From an uncultured Alteromonadales bacterium (lineage in GTDB: Bacteria > Pseudomonadota > Gammaproteobacteria > Pseudomonadales > Cellvibrionaceae), in the NCBI GenBank assembly GCA_937864365.1, contig CALMJT010000215.1, positions 1-64,000 on the forward strand: a stretch of DNA of 64,000 nucleotides. The letters run 5' to 3'. The notes under the pieces were generated by a model that worked only from the letters and a program-made list of their open reading frames with translations, was not told the DNA's origin and did no database searches. Both the position numbers and the translations under genes were made by a program. Positions within the stretch are counted from its first letter, which is position 1. Each line of letters starts with the position of its first letter. Of the stretch, positions 1 to 7,698 are shown piece by piece.

Positions 1-190
1 CAAGTGCAGTTGTTATAACATAGACTGTGAAGAAAATGATTGCAAAAGTTAGAGCTGATTCTGCACGCCATGCCTGCAATGCATCAAGGTTATTTTTAAT
101 ACCTTCTATCGAAAGGTACTGAGAGAGATCAAACGCGAAGAACAACCCCACCAAAATCGCGATCGCAATCACGATAATAATTTTTTTCAT
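1..190 (-). CDS. TVP38/TMEM64 family membrane protein, N-terminal part (runs off the window)
   Basis: The first 63 residues of a minus-strand gene begin at ATG 190-188, with an AAGG Shine-Dalgarno about 6 bases upstream; the rest lies outside the window. The protein opens with MKKIIIVIAIAILVGLFF, a membrane segment. A stretch containing LDALQAWRAES follows, then a second hydrophobic segment (FAIIFFTVYVITTAL). This order (short helix, amphipathic LxxWR stretch, helix with VTTAL) is typical of TVP38/TMEM64 (SNARE-associated/DedA-like) inner-membrane proteins. Their transport role is poorly defined. It lies downstream of the ArsS-like gene on the same strand with a gap of about 200 bases, so the two could share a transcript. 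I recall this family occurring near ArsS genes in other bacteria, which fits. Function here is inferred from family resemblance only. Confidence 0.75.
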   Translation of the reverse strand, partial: MKKIIIVIAIAILVGLFFAFDLSQYLSIEGIKNNLDALQAWRAESALTFAIIFFTVYVITTAL

Positions 191-291
191 GTCACTACCT
201 TCTTTGCCAAAACGGCGTATAAAACAAATATTGTTCTTTTATAAAAGCATTACGCATGCTCAATAAAGCATTGGGATCAAAACAACCTCAA

Positions 292-335
292 TTGCTGGCA
301 CACTAGCATCAAATTTTTACAGGTTTTGCCAGCAA
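292..335 (-). terminator. Inverted repeat between the ArsS-like and TVP38 genes
   Basis: TTGCTGGCA (292-300) and TGCCAGCAA (327-335) form a perfect 9-bp inverted repeat with a 26-base spacer. It lies about 60 bases past the ArsS stop codon. The stem could attenuate transcription into the TVP38 gene. No clean U-tract follows, so an intrinsic terminator is not certain. Confidence 0.4.
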
Positions 336-393
336 CCCGAGCAAAGTATTTAATAAAGAGAAATACGAATAAGATAAAAGAATAAAAATTCAA

Positions 394-1359
394 TTAACTC
401 AGTGATCCACCACAGCTCGAACCCGAACCCGCAATACAGCCATAGCAGTGATCCGCTACTTTAATCGCACAACCTTGCAAATTATTTTCAAGCAGATCTT
501 TAAGCTGTGCGTGAGCGCCGTTGGAATCAATAACAACCGGCATTTCTAACTGTTGGTTAAAATCGCAATCGTACAAATTACCTAGCCAATCAACGCTAAC
601 CAGATTCTTGCACATCACATGATCAAGATTCCCGAAGTTAGCATTAGTTTTTAACAAATTCATATAATCTGCGAACTTGCCTTTGGAAATGAGCGTAGAA
701 CCAAACCGCTTAATCGGCATATTGGCTAAGGCAAACAATTGATTGAAGTGAATGCCGAAATTATCAAACAAGTGCTTTTTATATTCTTGCTCGAGAGCTT
801 CTTGATTGGGCGGTAGTGTCGCACCCAAAGGGTTGTAGACTAAATTCAAGGAAAGCTCCGAATCTGGTAAGCCATAACCCAATTTATTCAACATCTGCAA
901 ACCGAGAATACTGCGATCAAAAACACCATCACCGCGTTGGCTATCAACATTATCTTGGGAATAACACGGTAACGAAGCAACGATATCAACCTTATGTTCG
1001 GCTAAAAACTCCGCAGTACCTTCGTATCCGGGTTCCGTTAGGATTGTCAGATTGCATCGATCAATCACACGTACACCCATCGCCCGTACTTTCGCCACAA
1101 GCTCTCTAAATTGCTGGTGCATTTCTGGCGCACCACCGGTCAGATCGAGGGTATTAATGCCGCGAGCTTTAATCACTTCAGGGATCAATTGAATCAGCTC
1201 TTCAGACATCATTTCCTTGCGATCAGGGCTGGCATTTACATGGCAGTGTAAGCATCGCTGATTACACAAATAGCCGATGTTGACTTGAAGCGTGGTCAAT
1301 TCAGCGCGGTTAATCTCGGGAAAGTCCGTAACTTCTAACAACGGCAAGGTAGCGTGCAT
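394..1359 (-). CDS. arsS: ArsS-like radical SAM protein (arsenosugar biosynthesis family)
   Basis: Radical SAM enzyme whose family is implicated in making arsenosugars from methylated arsenic and SAM. The cluster-binding motif CNQRCLHC sits near residue 35 of the chosen start. It is followed by HVNASPDRKEMM and the LDLTGGAPE motif, both typical of this family. The C-terminal half (DUF3641-like) ends in a cysteine-rich tail, CYGC...GSGSSCGG; some relatives are reported to carry selenocysteine, but here the codons are ordinary Cys. The frame is open to ATG 1449, which has no visible ribosome binding site. ATG 1359 has GAGGG 4 bases upstream and gives the usual N-terminus (MHATLPLLEVTDFP), so I prefer it (321 residues). 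No ArsM methyltransferase is visible in the window. The family call is strong; the substrate is from family knowledge. Confidence 0.88.
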   Translation of the reverse strand: MHATLPLLEVTDFPEINRAELTTLQVNIGYLCNQRCLHCHVNASPDRKEMMSEELIQLIPEVIKARGINTLDLTGGAPEMHQQFRELVAKVRAMGVRVIDRCNLTILTEPGYEGTAEFLAEHKVDIVASLPCYSQDNVDSQRGDGVFDRSILGLQMLNKLGYGLPDSELSLNLVYNPLGATLPPNQEALEQEYKKHLFDNFGIHFNQLFALANMPIKRFGSTLISKGKFADYMNLLKTNANFGNLDHVMCKNLVSVDWLGNLYDCDFNQQLEMPVVIDSNGAHAQLKDLLENNLQGCAIKVADHCYGCIAGSGSSCGGSLS

Positions 1360-1715
1360 AATGCCCTCAGGTTCTTTATATGCGGAATTTATTGGCTTAA
1401 CAAAACTTAATCGGTCGAATATGACAGGCACCTTGCGAACTAATTCCATAGGTACTGAGCGAAAAAGCTCAATCGTCGGACACGATTTACGGAACTGGCT
1501 GTGGATACAAGGGCTTTCGAGAAAGTTAATAGCAGAAGTTAAAAAAAATTTAAGATTTGTACAAGCTAGTATTATTTCTCAACCGTACAACTAGCTTTAG
1601 CTCAAGCAGAACGCTTAGACGGAATTTAACAAACATAAAAACAATCTGCGATTAATCTTGATGGTATCTAGAAGTACACAAGCATGCCTATTTTGCCAAT
1701 CTTTAATTAAAAAAA

Positions 1716-2150
1716 CTCTTTACTAAATTAAGCATTAACGGTGCTTATGAATTTAACCACAAAAATAGATTTATTTCCGCTGATGAGGTTTCAGACCTCA
1801 AAGAAGAATCGTATACGCCTAGCAAAATATAAACATTAAATATCGCAAAAATTACCAAGGAAAAGGATTTTGTCACGGATAAAACCCATAAAATAAACTC
1901 CGCTAAATTCTCACTTTTCGTTAAAATTTTGTGGCTCGAAAAGTAACTATAACAGTGAAGCTACTGAATGAGAATTATTGTTAAATGAAAAAGGCGACAT
2001 GTCGATTATGCTCAGCGCAAATACAGCAACTTAGCCCACCGATAGCAACCGTTTCAATCTGCAATTAGTATGTCTAGAAGACAAATTTTCATCAAAGATA
2101 ATGAACCATACAGACGTAACAATACCCAATGGTTTAATTTAATAATCGCA
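1716..2150 (+). pseudogene. Possible decayed coding sequence of unknown family
   Basis: Protein-like reading is spread over two frames with several stops. From 1716 a frame reads about 38 residues (containing INGAYEFNHKNRFISADEVS) to a TAA at 1830-1832. It continues in frame (KITKEKDFVTDKTHKIN...) to a TAA at 1944-1946. A neighbouring frame then carries NSEATE, a TGA, ELLLNEKGDMSIMLSANTAT, a TAA and PTDSNRFNLQLVCLEDKF. Residue use looks like real soluble protein and unlike the low-complexity AT-rich sequence around it. I do not recognise a family. It could be chance; comparison with related genomes would settle it. A Fur-box-like sequence (AATGAGAATTATTGTT, 1967-1982) lies inside it. Confidence 0.3.
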
Positions 2151-2179
2151 CTCAGTTTAGGAGTGCTTTCGGAGAACTC

Positions 2180-3058
2180 ATGCCAACAACATTGCCACAG
2201 GCTGCTATCGGTATTTTAGGTGGAAGCGGACTTTACCAAATGGACGCATTGGAGAATGTCACTGAACATTTGGTGGATACACCATTTGGTAAACCATCAG
2301 ATGCGTTGATTTGCGGAACTATTAATTCTGTTCCCGTTGTGTTTATCGCGCGTCATGGCCGAGGCCATCGTTTACTACCGACAGAAGTCCCCTATCGAGC
2401 CAACATTTTCGCGCTAAAACAATGTGGTGTGAAATACCTTATTTCCTTATCTGCTGTAGGGTCGTTACAAGAGCAACTTGCACCCAAACACATGGTTATT
2501 CCAGATCAGTACATCGATTTTACCAAAAAGCGTGACAGCAGCTTTTTTGGATCGGGCGCTGTTGCACACGTACCAATGGCACAACCGGTATGCCCTAATT
2601 TAGCGGATGTTTTAGCTCAGTCGGTAAGTAGCCTTGATGAACAAAGTCAGGTAACCCTGCACAGAGGTGGAACCTACGTTGCCATAGAGGGGCCGCAATT
2701 TTCGACCCTGGCAGAATCTTTGTGGTATCGATCTATGGGTGCGAGCATTTTAGGCATGACTAATATGCCAGAAGCAAAACTGGCTATGGAAGCGCAAATG
2801 GCTTACGCGTCTTTAGCGATGGTTACCGATTACGATTGTTGGCACCCGCACGAAGAACAAGTTTCTGCCGATATGGCAATCCGCAACCTAATGGAAAACG
2901 CCGCCAAAGCGCAGAAAATTGTTATTGATTTAGTAAAGCGAATTGATCAACAAAAACCGGTATCCAATGCGCACTCCATTTTGAGCACATCTTTAGTTAC
3001 ACCATTGGATGCCATGGACGAAGGCACAAAAGCCATTGTTGATATTTTAAGAAAATAA
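2180..3058 (+). CDS. mtnP: S-methyl-5'-thioadenosine / thioinosine phosphorylase family
   Basis: Purine-nucleoside phosphorylase of the MTAP class. It cleaves methylthioadenosine, or in some gammaproteobacteria methylthioinosine, with phosphate, salvaging purine and methylthioribose-1-phosphate. The sequence shows the phosphate loop GILGGSGLY at residues 11-19, the ARHGRGH motif near residue 58, IEGPQFST near residue 168, GMTNMPEA, and the base-site stretch MVTDYDCWH near residue 213. At 292 residues it is of normal length. A GGAG lies 5 bases before ATG 2180. It stands alone; no mtn pathway partners are adjacent. Deaminated versus adenine substrate cannot be decided by eye, so the gene name is given at family level. 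Confidence 0.9.
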   Translation: MPTTLPQAAIGILGGSGLYQMDALENVTEHLVDTPFGKPSDALICGTINSVPVVFIARHGRGHRLLPTEVPYRANIFALKQCGVKYLISLSAVGSLQEQLAPKHMVIPDQYIDFTKKRDSSFFGSGAVAHVPMAQPVCPNLADVLAQSVSSLDEQSQVTLHRGGTYVAIEGPQFSTLAESLWYRSMGASILGMTNMPEAKLAMEAQMAYASLAMVTDYDCWHPHEEQVSADMAIRNLMENAAKAQKIVIDLVKRIDQQKPVSNAHSILSTSLVTPLDAMDEGTKAIVDILRK

Positions 3059-3073
3059 CGACTATTAATTAAC

Positions 3074-3206
3074 GGGAATTGTTCAACACAAGGATGTGTC
3101 ATCGATACTAAGAACAGCAAGTGATCAAAATAGTGACAACATTGGAAATCGTGTTTTCCAGTTCGGCGCTCTGATTAAATCATGGCAGAGATAATCAGAG
3201 GCTGTT
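3074..3206 (+). repeat. Multi-hairpin interspersed repeat, copy A
   Basis: This is the most diverged of the five clear copies. The core ACACAAGGATGTGT hairpin (3086-3099; 5-bp stem, AGGA loop) is intact. The terminal hairpin CTCTGATTA/TAATCAGAG (near 3170-3199) is also kept. The first, left-end hairpin is lost. It lies in plus orientation in the 3' region of mtnP, so mtnP mRNA could carry it. Confidence 0.7.
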
Positions 3207-3403
3207 AAAAATCAACCAGCAAATAAATTCGTTTTTATAAAAATCAAAACAACGTATTTAAAAAGTAAACGTATTTAAACAATATTTGAAAAAAAACAGC
3301 TCAAGTAAACACATTTTAAAAAACACAATCCAAAGCAATACTTTTTAAAACGCTACAATTTAAATACTGGCCAATCTACAAAACGACACCAACATGTTAA
3401 TGA

Positions 3404-3664
3404 TTACGGACGATCTGGATAATCACCCTCAAAACAAATAATATAGTTTAAATCATCGTATGGCTCTGAGGTTTCCGCCCCGAGCAAAGGCGCGATATTT
3501 GGCAAAGCAAAAGTTTGATGACCATCGCCACCATAACGATTACCAACTATCGAGTACAACACTTGGTATTCATAAATATTTAGCTGCTGCCCTTTACACG
3601 CCAGCCAATTACGCGGCGCAAATGTACCCGCAAAACACTTAATCTCTCCCACATAACCTTGCAT
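3404..3664 (-). CDS. Small tail-collar (Mdp-like) domain protein
   Basis: An 86-residue protein that is almost entirely one phage tail-collar domain, like the N-terminal domain of microcystin-dependent protein MdpB. It shows the typical start GYVGEIKCFAGTFAPRNWLACKGQ, then LYSIVGNRYGGDG and FALPNIAP. Full family members are often near 170 residues; here only the collar domain is present, with a short acidic tail. GAGGA lies 8 bases before ATG 3664. No phage genes are nearby, so it is probably a solitary chromosomal homologue, not a prophage remnant. Role unknown. Confidence 0.75.
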   Translation of the reverse strand: MQGYVGEIKCFAGTFAPRNWLACKGQQLNIYEYQVLYSIVGNRYGGDGHQTFALPNIAPLLGAETSEPYDDLNYIICFEGDYPDRP

Positions 3665-4061
3665 AAATACATCCTCTATAGGTAATTTTTAATCAAGCTT
3701 ATGATTCACCGATTCTTGATTTAATTAAAAGCAACTGAATATATTTCGGACGAATTAAAAAATTCATTAAAATATAAAAGCTCAGGGATTTTATTTTTAG
3801 AAAAATACGCTGAAAATCGACAGCGACTAGCAATAATGACAGGATTCAACGCGTCAATTCATTAATTTTACATCGTTGAATTAAATTTTAAGGTGAAACT
3901 AGCGTTAATATAACTATTAGAAATCTCAGATTAACTGACATTAGATTAAGACAAAACTTACAAGAGTGAAAACACCCAAAAGCTCTGCAATACAATCTCT
4001 TAATACAAAAACACAAATATCCCATCGATCACTAAATTAGGTTTAACCATTCAGTAAACAG
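3665..4061. other. AT-rich non-coding gap
   Basis: No convincing gene, hairpin terminator or repeat copy is visible in these 397 bases, which separate two minus-strand genes. Confidence 0.5.
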
Positions 4062-7000
4062 CTAAGTTTTAAAGGCCGGATTTTTTGACCATTCAGAATC
4101 TCGAACCCATTGCTCAAAGTTTTCTACGGTCATAGGGCGACCAATAAAATAACCCTGCGCCATATCACAATTCATCAAACCTAGACGATTTAGAATTTCC
4201 TTAGTTTCCACACCCTCTGCAACCACCTGCAAACCCAAGTTATGGGCGAGATTGACCGTTGAATTTACGATAACCGCGTCGTACTCATCGTTCATCATAT
4301 TTATAACGAAAGAGAAATCGATTTTTAAGGTAGAAACTGGCAGTTGTTTTAAATAGGCCAACGACGAATAACCTGTACCAAAATCGTCGATAGAAAGTGA
4401 AATACCCATATCATGCAATTCTTGCAAGGTGGCCAAAGCACCTTTAGGATCAACCATGATGGCACTTTCGGTAATTTCTAATTCTAAATTTTTTGCAGGG
4501 ACACGATATCGAACCAACGCATCACGAATAAAGTCCGATAAATTCCCGGCAACGAGATTACGCGCGGAAAGATTCACCGCAACCGTAATATTTTTACCCT
4601 CATTCATCCAGACTCGACATTGACGCAACGCATTGCGAATAACCCATAATGTCAGTGGATGAATTAAATCTGTCGCCTCAGCTAATGGAATAAATTCCGC
4701 CGGAGAAACAATTCCGTAGGTTTGATGATGCCATCGTAATAAAGCTTCACAACCAATTAATCTAGATTCATACAGACAAATTTTGGGTTGATAAAACAGC
4801 GTTAAACCATCATCGCGAATGGCCTGTGCTAAGTCATTCATTAACGCTAGGCGTTTATGAGTATATTGATCGAAAACAGGATCGTATTCTTGAATACCGA
4901 GCATTTCGGCCTTTGCTTGATACATCGACATATCGGCAAAGCGCATTAAGCTCGATATATCTCGACCATGTTCAGGGCAATAAGCAATTCCTAAACTCGC
5001 TCGAATTTCAACACCAATTTTTACCACCGTCACCCGCTGTTGAATTTCACTTAAAACAAGCTTTGCTAGGCTCAAACCTTCTTCTCTAGATTCTACATAA
5101 ACGGCCACGGCAAATTCATCACCGCCGAGACGTGACACTAAAGCCGGTTGATCTCTAAAAGCATTTTCAAGGCGTACTGCAAACGCTTGGAGTAACGCAT
5201 CACCCACATGGTGGCCCAAGGTATCGTTAATTTCTTTGAAGCGATCAAGATCGATGAGCATTAATGCGAGATTTCCGCCCTGATCAGTTTTGCTAATCGC
5301 CTCATCGATAAATTCGTAAAGGCGCTTTCTGTTGGGTAAATTCGTTAGCGAGTCGTGATTAGCTTGATATTCCAACTCTTCTAAATGAAGTTTGCGTTGT
5401 GTATCATCGCGGTGAAACGTCCAAAAACCATAAACGTAATCATCAATAATGACAGCATCGGTATTGATTGTGACCCAAATTTCCCGATCACTAACGCTTA
5501 AATTTTTAACTTCTAAGCAATTGAATTGAAAGTCATGAGTCTCAAACGCAGTTCTCAAGCTCTGTAACTGCTCTGCGGTAGCAATTTCCACCAAGGGTAA
5601 ATCTACGACATCGACATAAAAATCGTAACCGTTCTGGCGGGCAAACTCGTGATTACAATCAGCAATTTTGGCCGACGAAATAATTGCATCCGAATTATGT
5701 TTAGAAATATCGTCTAGGTGAATTCGGGTTTCAAGCTCAATAAAAGCAATACCGTCGTGGCTGTTTTGAATAAAACTGCGATAACGTTGTTCACTGCGTT
5801 TTAATTCAAGCTCACTTTCTACACGTTCGGTAACATCTTGATAAAACCCCCATATTTCAATGACAGCATCACCATCGAAACAAGCGTGTGCACTTAATTC
5901 GAGCCAAATTAAACGACCATCACTCAATCGCTGACTGAATAAAATAGAATCGAGCGAAAAATTATTATCAATTAATTGATAAATATATTTTTCTATACGA
6001 CTACTGGCCAATGGATAAACAGGTTTATCCAAAAGGTCTTTGCAATCAACACCAAGCCCTCTCGCATAGGAGTCATTAGCCTCGGTATACCGTAAGTACT
6101 CGCGAATCCATTGTGCTTTTGCTTCTCGACTTAACGACATTTGCATGGGGCGATCTAATTTTGCACCAAAAATTGCCCCTGAACTGTTAGCGATAAAATT
6201 GCGATAGCTAAGCTCTGCCCTTAAAGCATTAAATTCTTTTTGTTTAGCATCTGTAATATCGGCGATAATGACCATAACACCCATTAACTCGCCAACATCA
6301 TTTTTTAACGGTAAATGGTCATAACGAAACCATTTATTATCGCCTGAAGATAAATTGGACTCTACATTTAAAACAGCTTCTCCAGACTTAAGTACCTGCA
6401 AATTGTTACGATCGCAATACGACATAGCCTGCGATGCAGGGAAAATCTCTGCCAAGGTTTTTCCGGTTAAACTTAATGGCTGAGCATTTAAGTTCGAAAA
6501 TGCACAATAATTAGCGACCGTATAACGGCCATTGGCATCAACACACCAAACCGCACAGGGCAGGGAATTAATAATATTAACAACTGATTGCCAGTAATCA
6601 GATTCAAACCGCGAGTGACTCTTGGCTGATGCCGGTCGAGAGGTAGGATTAATGTTGTTTTCGGACATTAAATCATCATTGCCCAAAAATATGGCTGTAT
6701 TTTCGCTGCTGTGACAAAAATCCAGACGAGCTTCTAACAGCTCTCCATCGATGCATTCATCATCAAAAACTAACCCAACACCGTGCAGTTTATTCTCACA
6801 CAAACTTGCTGCTTCATCTGCCACAGACAGTAATGCATCAGTTTTACCAGCAAGCCGTGCTTTGGCGAATTGATTAGGATCGGTTTCTATTTGTTCTGGA
6901 TCATTAATATCGGCTTCAAGACTCAGTAACTCTTGATTCACAGACAACTTGACGGCGGTCCAGCGAGAGACTAAAGAGCCATGAGAGAAAAATAATGTTA

Positions 7001-7298
7001 GCTGCCATTCATATAACAAGCGCTGATCATCGTCAAAGCTATCGCTGGTCGGTTCATTCAGAACACCCAGAATTATCTCGGCATCTTTATTGGAAAGCTT
7101 TTTTAACCATACTTTAGGATCGAGACAATGCTGAACATCGGCAGGTATTAAGGAGTCACCTGAATAGTTAAATAAGCGCTGAGACGGACACCAATGCCAA
7201 GTGTAAAAACCAAATTTAATTGGAGAACGCTCTAAAACAGTTTTAGCCATAGACTTAGAACTTCTAACATTAGCATTTGGAAAAATAACCTTTTCCAA
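4062..7298 (-). CDS. PAS-GGDEF-EAL c-di-GMP signalling protein
   Basis: Large cytoplasmic c-di-GMP enzyme of about 1078 residues. A sensory N-terminal region of some 240 residues is followed by three PAS-like segments, with ITDAKQK and DVTERVE exits typical of PAS/PAC. Next is a GGDEF domain with intact RLGGDEF, then an EAL domain with EALLRW, NLSARN, EITES, DDFGTG, LKID and AEGVE all present. Both the cyclase and the phosphodiesterase sites look intact, so the net activity cannot be predicted. No membrane segment is obvious. The frame is open to a TTG at 7349 with no ribosome site. The TTG at 7298 has GAGAGG 7 bases upstream and is chosen; ATG 7250 is the alternative. The gene stands alone on the minus strand with no terminator seen. 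Confidence 0.92.
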   Translation of the reverse strand: MEKVIFPNANVRSSKSMAKTVLERSPIKFGFYTWHWCPSQRLFNYSGDSLIPADVQHCLDPKVWLKKLSNKDAEIILGVLNEPTSDSFDDDQRLLYEWQLTLFFSHGSLVSRWTAVKLSVNQELLSLEADINDPEQIETDPNQFAKARLAGKTDALLSVADEAASLCENKLHGVGLVFDDECIDGELLEARLDFCHSSENTAIFLGNDDLMSENNINPTSRPASAKSHSRFESDYWQSVVNIINSLPCAVWCVDANGRYTVANYCAFSNLNAQPLSLTGKTLAEIFPASQAMSYCDRNNLQVLKSGEAVLNVESNLSSGDNKWFRYDHLPLKNDVGELMGVMVIIADITDAKQKEFNALRAELSYRNFIANSSGAIFGAKLDRPMQMSLSREAKAQWIREYLRYTEANDSYARGLGVDCKDLLDKPVYPLASSRIEKYIYQLIDNNFSLDSILFSQRLSDGRLIWLELSAHACFDGDAVIEIWGFYQDVTERVESELELKRSEQRYRSFIQNSHDGIAFIELETRIHLDDISKHNSDAIISSAKIADCNHEFARQNGYDFYVDVVDLPLVEIATAEQLQSLRTAFETHDFQFNCLEVKNLSVSDREIWVTINTDAVIIDDYVYGFWTFHRDDTQRKLHLEELEYQANHDSLTNLPNRKRLYEFIDEAISKTDQGGNLALMLIDLDRFKEINDTLGHHVGDALLQAFAVRLENAFRDQPALVSRLGGDEFAVAVYVESREEGLSLAKLVLSEIQQRVTVVKIGVEIRASLGIAYCPEHGRDISSLMRFADMSMYQAKAEMLGIQEYDPVFDQYTHKRLALMNDLAQAIRDDGLTLFYQPKICLYESRLIGCEALLRWHHQTYGIVSPAEFIPLAEATDLIHPLTLWVIRNALRQCRVWMNEGKNITVAVNLSARNLVAGNLSDFIRDALVRYRVPAKNLELEITESAIMVDPKGALATLQELHDMGISLSIDDFGTGYSSLAYLKQLPVSTLKIDFSFVINMMNDEYDAVIVNSTVNLAHNLGLQVVAEGVETKEILNRLGLMNCDMAQGYFIGRPMTVENFEQWVRDSEWSKNPAFKT

Positions 7299-7349
7299 AA
7301 TTTTACCTCTCAACCAACAACAAACACTTGGCGAAACCACCCAATTCAA

Positions 7350-7698
7350 CCCAAAATACGAACAGCAACAATTCGAGAAAGTCGAGATTCAACAATATCT
7401 AAGTCTAAAATTGCAGCCCCATTTAAATTCTAACGAAAGATTCTTAATGCGCTAGTTTCTGGCATTAAAATCACTAAAAAATAGCGGTTGTTATTTTTTT
7501 AGAATATATAAGCTGATTTTTTTTTACTGCCCACAAAACTTATCCACCGCTATTTATTCCTCCTTCAAAGTAGTAGAAGATTCATAATCAGCAAGTTGAA
7601 TTCTAAGAAAATTTAAAGGGTTTAATACTGATTCGGAATGGAAAATTCAGAATTCAAAGAATAATGTCAATGAAGTTAATGCGTAAAATCATTACCAT
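7350..7698. other. Non-coding gap upstream of the PAS-GGDEF-EAL gene
   Basis: AT-rich, with runs of T near 7495 and 7518. It should hold the promoter of the c-di-GMP gene and the end of the helicase transcript. I see no clear hairpin or repeat copy. Confidence 0.4.
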
